Positions 10,401-16,801 of a stretch of DNA of 32,809 nt are shown here, one piece after another. The first letter of the stretch is position 1, and each line of letters starts with the position of its first letter. The DNA comes from Ignavibacteriota bacterium (GTDB taxonomy: Bacteria > Bacteroidota > Ignavibacteria > UBA10030). The notes below the pieces were generated by a model. That model saw nothing but the letters and a program-made list of their open reading frames with translations. It made no database searches and was not told the DNA's origin. A program made the translations under genes and the position numbers. Location of the stretch: assembly GCA_003142475.1 (NCBI GenBank), contig PLMK01000080.1, positions 1 to 32,809 on the forward strand. Direction: 5' to 3'.

Positions 10401-10458
10401 ATACAAATAGAAATACACAAGCTATTGTGCCGCGAAAACAAGCATTTCCAATAAACAT
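7405..10458 (-). CDS. TonB-dependent outer-membrane receptor with CarboxypepD_reg-like N-terminal domain
   Basis: 1017 residues, a full-length member. AAGGAG lies 8 bp before the ATG. Order: signal peptide (about 1-29), carboxypeptidase-regulatory-like beta-sandwich (about 34-115, with GHVIDNQSKDPLVGANI and DVDGNFEI), a TonB-box-like stretch EEVVVTAQA (118-126), the plug (about 140-260, with ELPDFNAAQAIGRLPGVS and VVIRGLAPQYNAVAIGG), then a long barrel ending NLGIRYEL with the usual aromatic/charged end. Such receptors import oligosaccharides or chelates across the outer membrane using TonB energy. It sits between the GPH sugar symporter gene and two T9SS cargo genes. No SusD-like gene is beside it, so it is probably not a classical SusC. 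Substrate is unknown, but glycan fragments are likely from context. Confidence 0.92.
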   Translation of the reverse strand: MFIGNACFRGTIACVFLFVLFFMIQPIYAAGSGSLKGHVIDNQSKDPLVGANIIIQNTSLGVAADVDGNFEIKFVPAGTWKVKVSCIGYVPIVRDLTIVEDKTSEQEFRLIPQALTGEEVVVTAQARGQVQAINQQLASNKISSVVSEARIQELPDFNAAQAIGRLPGVSTLKSSGEDNKVVIRGLAPQYNAVAIGGISLASTGSTQIGATSLAGLTSGSINNDRSIDLTMVTPYMIKSIEVYKTLTPDMEANAIGGYVNMDLREAPSGFRTSLLFQSGYTQKTDKYGNYRAVASASDRFFDDALGVYVLGNAEQYDRSADNMTAAYQQASSVVGSSGYRAVRVTNTTLNRHLETRERFGGNLILDYQLPSGSIKFVNMFSRLNSDYKDYNTVLNYVSTNYDIDFNYREGTSNTDLAVNSLQFTNDFKFISVDIKVANTYSRNHLPLSPYYAFFQNNGISHQHSVTGDTNIVPENLVHFVNYRSDTTTLLGSTSLFSSDYRENDQVYKADFKIPLSLGSSVSGYFKFGGEYRYNEHHNDQSTPYISINRGSANNTDINRQVVDAILHYYPNLAFGNTNQLLGSNFTSGDSKLINSFLDNKFGGIYWAPDPSALNWIMNYVSHNPALRAYNSLGGWFDGAYQELPNDYKYIEKYYAAFLMTELEFGSNFMVVGGARYEEDQGLYDAYNMMDERNPAVQPYFPVSAYPWNHYWLPQVQAKYDIADWVDLRYSYTQTLARPDYTQFSPHFNISADSPHNIWGGDPKLKPAQAYNQDLLFTLHSNELGLLSVGGFYKEIDHFTYATAYHLHSKAVYDKFGITGLDSLASFAPFLTSADDDATLNTFINSPYKAYVKGVEFDFQTRFWYLPAPFNGIVLGINYTHVWSQATYPYFDEKAVRGVITKYTDSTRTGRLVYQPNDIANVSLGYDYKGFSAKVSCVFQGNSVTYVGAYPEQDGYSKDYFSIDFSARQMLPWTGLQLFFDAKNLNSESNMAVQQSINGFTSQNYYGFTLNLGIRYEL

Positions 10459-10614
10459 GTTTCTTCTCCTTATTATATACTAGTGTCATTAGTCCGAATA
10501 AGTTTTTTTCAAGAGCAATTCCTTGTTAGATTCTATAATCTTCTGTTATGCTAGTCTTGCTAACGGAATATTCGACGATAATTCATTCAATCTTTTTATA
10601 TAATTATAGTATAA

Positions 10615-12126
10615 CTAAAAACTCCTTCGCCGTTCTGCAAGTTCATCGGCCATCTGGATCGTCATTTTCTTATTGATCTGATATGCAGTCAACAAGAGTG
10701 TGCAGATCGCAAACATAATGCCGACAACAATCCCACTGCATGCACGAAAACCCGCCACTGCGTCAGGCGCATCAGGCATTTGTGTGTTATAGTTAAACAA
10801 ACCAGCCATAATCCAGAGGAACGAAGAAGAGCCAAGTGCCAAACCGCCTTTCAAAGCAAAACCAATAGTTGCAAAAACGATTCCCGTGAAGCGATGTCCT
10901 GTCTTCCATTCAGAGTAATCCGCCACATCCGCATAGATCGCCCAAATTAATGGAATAGTTGGAGCGTACGCAATTGCAATGAGAATTGTCAGCATAACCA
11001 TGCCGGTAATATTCGTAGGACCAAGCAAATAGAAAGCAAGTGTTCCTATGCTCGCAAGAGCAAATCCGCTAATTGCAACTACCTTCTTTCCAAACTTTTT
11101 AGCAAGAGATGGCGAGAGGATGATAACTATAATAGTAACACCAGTGCCGATCATATTGATAATACTGTTAGCAACGTCGGCAACATTCGAACTTGCTAGG
11201 TTTGCCTTATCTCCATGAACGATGTAACCGAGCCATTCAAGAATGCCGCCGGGTGCAGGAGCACCGGGAATGAGTGCAGGTGCAGTCAAACCCAAACTTT
11301 GTATCCAATCATATAACGCAGCTTTGTCGGCAAAATGATGATAATAATTATAGAGGGCAGCACCTCTGAATGAAAGAATCGCAAAGTGCACCAGTGTCAT
11401 GAAAAACATTACTTTCCACGGATTGTTTTTTAGCAAATTGATAAAATCCTCTTTTGGTGAGGACTTTTGCTGGGGCTTAGGTTTAATGCGTTCTTTTGAT
11501 GTAAAGAAAGTAATAAGGAATAAAAAGAAACATACAACGGCCCAAATTGTCATGGTCATCTGCCAGCCGTACTGTCTGTCATGCCCGATGGCAAACTTCG
11601 CAATCAACGGCAAAGTAAAACCGCCCACAATGAACTGGGCAGCGTTCACTGCAATGAAACGGTATGAATTAAGTTTGGCGCGTTCATTGACATCACCGGT
11701 CATAACACCGCCCAGCGCTGAGTACGGCATATTGTTCATGGAATAGATGCTCATCAGCAAAATGTTGGTGATGGCAGCATACACAATCATCGAGGTCATG
11801 CCCCAACCTTTCGGTGTAGTATACGCCAGGACCATCACGATACACCATGGCAGCGCCGTAAACAGAACCCATGGACGGAATTTCCCCCAGCGTGTGTTCG
11901 TACGGTCGGCAAGTACACCTACAATCGGATCAGCGAAAGCATCCCACAACCGAGCAACCAAAAGAATCGTTGCAGCAGCGCCAGCGGTTATACCAAAGAC
12001 ATCTGTATAAAAATTCGTCTGGAAAAGAATCATCGTCATGAAGACAAAATTTGCTGCAGCATCTGCGGCACTGTATCCTGCTTTTTCGACGAAAGAAAGC
12101 TTTTGGTGAAAGTGTTCTTCTGCCAT
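10615..12126 (-). CDS. GPH-family (MelB-like) sugar:cation symporter, MFS
   Basis: 503 residues with about 12 hydrophobic helices, the usual size for glycoside-pentoside-hexuronide:cation symporters. The diagnostic helix II / loop 2-3 motif is complete: W61-D62-A-F-A-D66-P, then LADRTNTRWGKFRPW to residue 86. D62 and D66 correspond to the paired aspartates that bind Na+ or H+ in MelB. A long hydrophilic and Pro-rich insert lies in the second half (LTAPALIPGAPAPGG). The family carries xylosides, melibiose, glucuronides and similar sugars across the inner membrane. Beside a TonB receptor and upstream cytoplasmic GH3/GH116/PfkB genes, it is the likely import step for their substrate. The ribosome binding site is weak. 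Its start lies only 38 bp after the stop of a degenerate TonB-receptor fragment, so its original promoter region may have been rearranged. Confidence 0.93.
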   Translation of the reverse strand: MAEEHFHQKLSFVEKAGYSAADAAANFVFMTMILFQTNFYTDVFGITAGAAATILLVARLWDAFADPIVGVLADRTNTRWGKFRPWVLFTALPWCIVMVLAYTTPKGWGMTSMIVYAAITNILLMSIYSMNNMPYSALGGVMTGDVNERAKLNSYRFIAVNAAQFIVGGFTLPLIAKFAIGHDRQYGWQMTMTIWAVVCFFLFLITFFTSKERIKPKPQQKSSPKEDFINLLKNNPWKVMFFMTLVHFAILSFRGAALYNYYHHFADKAALYDWIQSLGLTAPALIPGAPAPGGILEWLGYIVHGDKANLASSNVADVANSIINMIGTGVTIIVIILSPSLAKKFGKKVVAISGFALASIGTLAFYLLGPTNITGMVMLTILIAIAYAPTIPLIWAIYADVADYSEWKTGHRFTGIVFATIGFALKGGLALGSSSFLWIMAGLFNYNTQMPDAPDAVAGFRACSGIVVGIMFAICTLLLTAYQINKKMTIQMADELAERRRSF

Positions 12127-12164
12127 AAATCTATTTTTCTCTTGGATAGTTTACTTCTGAACTG

Positions 12165-12407
12165 TTAATATAAGTTTCTGTAAATCAAAATCGCGTTTAT
12201 TATATACTTACCATGAACATCCATTGGAGCTCCTAAACTTGCGCCTTTTAATGTGACATTTGCTCCAATCATAACTTCACTTGTTGTTGCATCTATAATA
12301 GTGCCTTTAATCTGTCTAGATTCCTGTTGCGCCGATAGGTATGGAGCACTAAATAATAAAAGATCTATGATTAAAAATGATTTTGTAGCGAAATTAATAA
12401 CCTTTCT
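12165..12407 (-). pseudogene. Remnant of a TonB-dependent receptor 5' end (signal peptide + CarboxypepD_reg start)
   Basis: Between a TAA at 12408-12410 and a TAA at 12165-12167 the minus strand encodes about 80 residues without any ATG near the front. They read as a signal peptide (KSFLIIDLLLFSAPYLSAQ) followed by QIKGTIIDATTSEVMIGANV and SLGAPMDVHGKYII. This matches the start of the CarboxypepD_reg domain in the intact receptor nearby (SLKGHVIDNQSKDPLVGANI, SLGVAADVDGNFEI). Similarity stops after GKYII, and the frame ends 12 codons later. The rest of that domain, the plug and the barrel are absent, and the GPH symporter starts 38 bp downstream. It is best read as a deletion scar. It is not a functional gene as it stands. 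Confidence 0.75.
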
Positions 12408-12813
12408 TTATTTAGTTTTTGAAATGTTGAAGAGATCTAAAAAAATAGGATGAGAAGCTCCGATTAACTTAATGATACAGCAGATCGAATGCAAACCACT
12501 TTTTGATATCCATTAACCAAATTGCGCAGTTGATTATCTTAAACACCTTTTACAGAAATAAGCCTGTTTATATTCACCTTAACTTAGTGAGCGAAAATTT
12601 AAATTCATAGAAATCCATCCTCTGATGGAACATCGGTGAATTTGAAAAAAATGATTTATTAATCAAAAAAATATGTACTGATTCAGACGTAATTCTTGAT
12701 ATCTTAAAAGTTAAAAACAAAATACCATGTCAACATACTTTACTGAGAATAATGAATATTGCATTCGAACGATTGGAAAAAATCAAATATTTTTTTAATG
12801 GGTTTAAATGTTG

Positions 12814-12827
12814 TTGAACCGATTCAA
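12814..12827. promoter_or_regulatory. LacI-type operator-like near-palindrome, copy 1
   Basis: TTGAACCGATTCAA is palindromic except for one base pair and has the central CG typical of LacI/GalR-family operators. An identical 14-mer occurs at 18925-18938, upstream of the GH3 gene. Here it lies about 400 bp before the TonB-receptor remnant and about 690 bp before the GPH symporter. No regulator gene is in the window, so the binding protein is unknown. Confidence 0.55.
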
Positions 12828-12883
12828 TAATAATGTATAAACATGCTTTATTCGTAATTGAAAAACGATTCTAGCTAATCGAT

Positions 12884-12907
12884 CATAATTAAATCTTATT
12901 AATTATG
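12884..12907. repeat. Perfect 9-bp inverted repeat
   Basis: CATAATTAA (12884-12892) and TTAATTATG (12899-12907) form a perfect inverted repeat with a 6-nt spacer, 57 bp upstream (minus-strand sense) of the operator-like site at 12814-12827. It could be a protein-binding site or simple AT-rich structure. Confidence 0.35.
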
Positions 12908-13043
12908 CAAGTGATTTTTTAAAAAGTTCACCAAGGATGCTATATCACTCAGAAAGACAAATTTTGTGTCCAATAGAAACATCAGATTTAAGTATGTTGA
13001 AAGTCCTCAATAATAGAGAAGCCTTCAGGCATGGAACACGCTG

Positions 13044-13940
13044 TTACAAGGAATGTTTTTCCTTTAATCGGATTAAGACATCCTCCAGCGTTCCGTTAAA
13101 AGGCCCGGGAGTTTCCATCTTGATTGAAACTAACGCCGCTGCAAATTTCAAAGATTCTCTTATGTCATGATTCAACCGCCAAGATAGGTACGCTGAAAAG
13201 GTTGTATCTCCACGACCCGTTCTGCCCGAGACGTTGCTGTTGGAAAACTTCTCATAATACGTTACGCCTTTCACATGTGCGAGGACGCCCTCCGAGTGCG
13301 TGATCATAACTTCGGGGCATCCCCACGATTCGACGATAACAGCAGCTTTCTCCAGATCTTCAGTGCCGGTCAGAATACGGGCTTCCACGACGTCCAGCTT
13401 GAGCTTATCCATCATCGCCGCGATTTCTTTTTTATCGGCAACGTCGCTGGACTCGTGGTCGTGGCTCACCGGGTTGATATGGCGGACGAAACTCTGCATA
13501 TCAACCGACAGACTGTTGTAGGCTCTGGACTTCAAACTCTTCATGAGCGCCATGTCGAACTCGGTGTCCGATATCCCGGCCAGATGGACGCACGTCGAGT
13601 CCAGAGCTGGAACATCATCGATGGAAATTAACCCGGCGGATTTGATGAGCGTCATCCTACGTTCATCGACGTTCGCGGAGTAGTGCAACACTCTATTATA
13701 CGATGTCTCTTCACTTGGGATGAGGTATGTATCGACGCCGACGTCTTTCATCGGCTGAAGGATAGCTTCGTCCTTCTTGGCCATCTTCACGACGGCGGCC
13801 ACTTTTTTTCCAATTCGAGCAGCTACCATCGCACCGCATAAAACGGCGCTTCCCGGAGCAACACGCGGTTGCCCTCCGAATGGAATGATTTCGTCATAGC
13901 ACATGTGACCGATGAATGTGATGTCGTACTTCTTTGGCAT
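13044..13940 (-). CDS. PfkB/ribokinase-family carbohydrate kinase
   Basis: 298 residues, standard length. The N-terminal strand reads DITFIGHMCYDEIIPFGG, as in the family's substrate-binding lid. GSAVLCGAMVAARIG resembles PfkB signature 1. The C-terminal signature 2 is SGRTGRGDTTFSAYL (about 238-251), with D245 as the expected catalytic base in the anion-hole GxGD motif. AAGGA lies 10 bp before the ATG. It is cytoplasmic, with no signal peptide. The gene follows the GH116-type gene after 29 bp and is very probably co-transcribed with it and GH3. It would phosphorylate the monosaccharide, or a derived acid or nucleoside, released by those enzymes. The exact substrate cannot be read from the sequence. 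Confidence 0.85.
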   Translation of the reverse strand: MPKKYDITFIGHMCYDEIIPFGGQPRVAPGSAVLCGAMVAARIGKKVAAVVKMAKKDEAILQPMKDVGVDTYLIPSEETSYNRVLHYSANVDERRMTLIKSAGLISIDDVPALDSTCVHLAGISDTEFDMALMKSLKSRAYNSLSVDMQSFVRHINPVSHDHESSDVADKKEIAAMMDKLKLDVVEARILTGTEDLEKAAVIVESWGCPEVMITHSEGVLAHVKGVTYYEKFSNSNVSGRTGRGDTTFSAYLSWRLNHDIRESLKFAAALVSIKMETPGPFNGTLEDVLIRLKEKHSL

Positions 13941-13969
13941 TTCGATTGATTCCTTAGTTTAGCAGAATA

Positions 13970-16519
13970 TTATTTGATGTTTTCCGTACCGTTCAAAAGT
14001 TCAGAGAATAACGGAATCAGGTCTTTCGATTCGACAGTCTTGGACTTGGTTTTTTCCTGGATCGTTTTGATGCGGTTCAAGACCAGATGCGTCCAGATCG
14101 CACCGGGCCGCGGGTAGGCGGCGACGATGTAATGAGGCCCGGGAGTGGACTCCCCTGCTTCTTTTTCCAACTCGGCCCGGAGATTGTCCGGCGTAATCAT
14201 GGAATTGGCGTAATCGAAGATAACCCGGTCCATGTGCTTGTAAACGTCCTTGCTCTCCTTGACCATTCCGTAGTAATCCAACAACTGGGCAAAGACGTAA
14301 TTGGATGTCGTGTAGACGTCTTTCCCCTGATCCGACTCCACCGGTTTGCCATTCTCCGTTTTGCACATGGCCCAACCCATGAACGAGCGGTTGTTTCGAT
14401 AGATAGTCTTGAGGATCTTCTTGACCCGGTCCTCCGGGATAAGCGGCTCTTCGCCGATAGCAAGCAGGTACCAAAGGGCGTCGAGTTGGTTAGTCCAGAC
14501 GTCGGTGTTTTTCTTTCCAGTCTCGGGATCGAAGCAGGTGATGTAATACTGAAGCTTCTCACCCTTCTTGTTCTTTCCGTCCCGCCACAGTTTATCGAGA
14601 GCTTCCCAACCCTTGTCGAATGCCTGCTGGATGTGTTTCTTGCCGGCCTGGTCGCCGACCATGTCGGCCAGTTTGATCAAGGCTTGGCATCCGCCCAAAA
14701 ACTGCGTCGCATCGTATGCGTCGGCACCGAAGAGGACTAAGTTGTCGAACGTGTTTTTTACTTCCTCGGGATAGCCTTCGGGTATACCGTCGTTGTCAAA
14801 ATCGAGCTGAAGCAGGGACTCCAGACCGAATTTAAGCGTTTCCCAATTCTTCTTAAGGAACTCGATGTCGCCCGTGAACTTGACGTTGCGCAGTACCCGC
14901 ATGGCGAGCTTCGGATACAGGTCTACCCAGTAATTGTTGTTGTACCATGCATAGTCGCTCACGTTGCGGAGCGGATGGCCCTTGGGCATGGCGCAGACGT
15001 CGTGAGCCACGCTGCCCTTGGTTTTAAATGCATCCCGGATCTGGGTCATCGACAGGCCTTCGTACGCCTCGGGATGTTCCTGGAAATGTTTCCTGGCTTC
15101 GACGTTCGAGGCATGGTGGTGGTACCAGCGCTGTGTGGGATCTACGGCCTGGATCGAATCGATGAAAGCCTGGCACAGATCCATCTCGACCTTCGGGAAA
15201 AGCATCAACAGCACCATCGAATACCAATCCACGTCGGAAGGATCAATGTATGCATAGTCGAAGCATTCCAGAAACCGTGCACGCTCGTTCCCATTTTCGT
15301 CTTCGACCCAGACGATCGCGTTGGACAGCGGGAAATGGAGTTCATTCAAGATCAACCTGGTAAGGCGCAGGGCGCCGACACGGTCGTTTTTGTAAGAGGC
15401 GCTGGACTGTATTGAATCAAAGATCCTCTTCTGGATTGCGACAGTCCGGTCCCACCAGATTGGATAACTCTCCAGCGCGAGTTTGACCAGGTCGATCGTT
15501 CGCGTTTCCGGGTTCGTAAATTTTTTAACGTATTTGCGTTCGAAAGTCTTGCCGTCGATGTAAACCTGTACTGGGAAATCCAACACAATGGCCACGGGAA
15601 TTTTCACGGATGACTTCGGCTCTACGGTGAAAGTCAGACTGATGGCCGCTCCGTAGTCGCTGCGTAGAACTGGCTGGCGCTTTTCATAGAAACTTCCGTC
15701 CGCATTCAGAAGAAGATCGCCTGTGTACTTGTTCAGGCAGAAGTACGGCTGGACATCCACGGCAACGCCCGGCAGTTCGGGCACGGCCAGAGCCATGCGA
15801 TTATCGGTTTCTGTGCTACCCATGATCACACCGCGGAAGCCTGCGGATTGAAATTCCTCGTGCTTTTGTCCGCTAACCGCCGCTGTGCTGACGTAGATGC
15901 TATCCTGGTCCGTCGGTTTGAGTTCCTTCTCCTGCAGGTTGACAAGGGACGGTCTGGGCACCACGAGCGTGATTTCCTGGGCATCTGCCCCAGTGTTTTC
16001 AATCTCAAATTCTTCAACCCCCAATGGCATGAGCGTCTGATCGTTCCCCGACAACAAAGGAGAAATAATCCGCCGGATGATTTTTATCTTTCCCAACTTG
16101 AAGGCGATCTCCAGTGACGGCGTGGCGATGGTGAGGGAAACGTTCTTTTCGGCAATCGGAGGATGGTAGTAATTTTTGAGTGCCGGGATGTCGTCGGGCA
16201 GTTCGGTCTCGCCCGGGTCCTTCTGGGTTAGCATCGTGCAGGTCTCGTCAATGCGGACGTAGGGCGCGGAGCCAAACTGGACAGCCTTTTGGTTCAGCAT
16301 GATGAGCCTTCCCGCGTCGTTCAGGCGGTTGTACAGACCATAGGGGGAAATACCGATCGAACACGTCGGCGCCCCCTGCAGGGCAACCGTTTGCGGAAAC
16401 TGCAATGTCTTGGACATTCCCTGAAAGTGGACCGCCATCTTGTTTTTTTCGTAAATGGAGACTGCTTCGGGTCCTGCGATGGTATAAATGTCACGCAGGT
16501 TGAACTCGGAAGATTTCAT
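13970..16519 (-). CDS. GH116-type glycosidase (GBA2 / beta-glucosidase-like), cytoplasmic
   Basis: 849 residues from the ATG at 16519. GAGAGGA (16528-16534) is 8 bp before it, but only 2 bp before the alternative ATG at 16525. The N-terminal half is beta-rich. The C-terminal half has the (alpha/alpha)6-barrel motifs of GH116: RFLECFDYAY...DVDWYS..LLMLFPKVE (around 415-445), DFDNDGIPEG (573-582), NTFDNLVLFGADAY (589-602), and a closing YPRPGAIW segment. E418 in FLEC aligns with the region of the family's nucleophile, and D592 in TFDN with its acid/base, judging from human GBA2-like sequences. There is no signal peptide. The family includes beta-glucosidases, beta-xylosidases and N-acetylglucosaminidases, so the substrate is open. 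Base composition is clearly richer in GC than the 19-32 kb region. It lies between GH3 and the PfkB kinase. Confidence 0.78.
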   Translation of the reverse strand: MKSSEFNLRDIYTIAGPEAVSIYEKNKMAVHFQGMSKTLQFPQTVALQGAPTCSIGISPYGLYNRLNDAGRLIMLNQKAVQFGSAPYVRIDETCTMLTQKDPGETELPDDIPALKNYYHPPIAEKNVSLTIATPSLEIAFKLGKIKIIRRIISPLLSGNDQTLMPLGVEEFEIENTGADAQEITLVVPRPSLVNLQEKELKPTDQDSIYVSTAAVSGQKHEEFQSAGFRGVIMGSTETDNRMALAVPELPGVAVDVQPYFCLNKYTGDLLLNADGSFYEKRQPVLRSDYGAAISLTFTVEPKSSVKIPVAIVLDFPVQVYIDGKTFERKYVKKFTNPETRTIDLVKLALESYPIWWDRTVAIQKRIFDSIQSSASYKNDRVGALRLTRLILNELHFPLSNAIVWVEDENGNERARFLECFDYAYIDPSDVDWYSMVLLMLFPKVEMDLCQAFIDSIQAVDPTQRWYHHHASNVEARKHFQEHPEAYEGLSMTQIRDAFKTKGSVAHDVCAMPKGHPLRNVSDYAWYNNNYWVDLYPKLAMRVLRNVKFTGDIEFLKKNWETLKFGLESLLQLDFDNDGIPEGYPEEVKNTFDNLVLFGADAYDATQFLGGCQALIKLADMVGDQAGKKHIQQAFDKGWEALDKLWRDGKNKKGEKLQYYITCFDPETGKKNTDVWTNQLDALWYLLAIGEEPLIPEDRVKKILKTIYRNNRSFMGWAMCKTENGKPVESDQGKDVYTTSNYVFAQLLDYYGMVKESKDVYKHMDRVIFDYANSMITPDNLRAELEKEAGESTPGPHYIVAAYPRPGAIWTHLVLNRIKTIQEKTKSKTVESKDLIPLFSELLNGTENIK

Positions 16520-16565
16520 CAGCATATTCCTCTCACTCGTTGTTTGGGTGTATCAAATCTGTGAA

Positions 16566-16587
16566 GGATCCTTGTTTTCAAGGGTCC
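16566..16587 (-). repeat. Short hairpin in the leader of the GH116-type gene
   Basis: GGATCCTT (16566-16573) and AAGGGTCC (16580-16587) can form an 8-bp stem with one G-U pair and a 6-nt loop, about 46 bp upstream of the GH116-type start. No U-tract follows, so it is not a clear terminator. Confidence 0.35.
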
Positions 16588-16703
16588 AAAATTGTTCCCA
16601 GTGCCGGTTCGAGATCTCAAGTTTGCCGCCGGCGCTCGGAATGATTGTTTCAAGAAGCCATCTCAAGAATGACGAGGCTCAAATACAAGGGCTTCACACA
16701 AAA

Positions 16704-16744
16704 ACGCAAAGACGTAAAGATGGCTTCCTTCACGGCCTTTGCGT
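16704..16744 (-). terminator. Hairpin with U-tract between GH3 and GH116 genes (terminator/attenuator or dispersed-repeat relic)
   Basis: Arms ACGCAAAG (16704-16711) and CTTTGCGT (16737-16744) form a perfect 8-bp stem around a 25-nt loop. Read on the minus strand the stem ends in CTTTGCGTTTTTGTG, an immediate U-tract. It lies in the 282-bp space after the GH3 stop (16802) and may partly terminate transcription before the GH116 gene. The CGCAAAGACG wording also resembles a common dispersed palindromic element, so the two readings compete. I see no reading frame in the rest of this spacer. Confidence 0.45.
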
Positions 16745-16801
16745 CCTAGCATAGACATTTTTAAGATGACCTTTACCTTTGTTGTGGAAGGGCGCTTGAT
16801 A

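Larger units (their letters stand above)
12408..13043. other. AT-rich non-coding stretch between PfkB gene and TonB-receptor remnant
   Basis: This 636-bp stretch has no convincing reading frame on either strand. It contains a LacI-type operator-like palindrome (12814-12827), an AT-rich perfect inverted repeat (12884-12907) and a small 6-bp hairpin (12614-12629). It would be the leader of whatever followed the operator, now the receptor remnant and the GPH symporter. I see no clear terminator for the PfkB gene. Confidence 0.5.

Noticed and set aside
12253-12453. Plus-strand 66-codon open frame
   Set aside because: The opposite strand encodes a clear TonB-receptor N-terminal fragment. The plus-strand frame is its shadow.
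12614-12629. 6-bp hairpin TCCATC-CTCT-GATGGA as a terminator
   Set aside because: The stem is short, has no U-tract on the minus strand and lies more than 400 bp from the PfkB stop.
14087-14740. Long open frame on the plus strand (about 217 codons) inside the GH116-type gene, with other long overlapping frames at 14001-18347
   Set aside because: They are antisense or offset shadows caused by the GC-rich codon use of the GH116 and GH3 genes. The products show no recognisable domain, while the overlapped frames are conserved enzymes.
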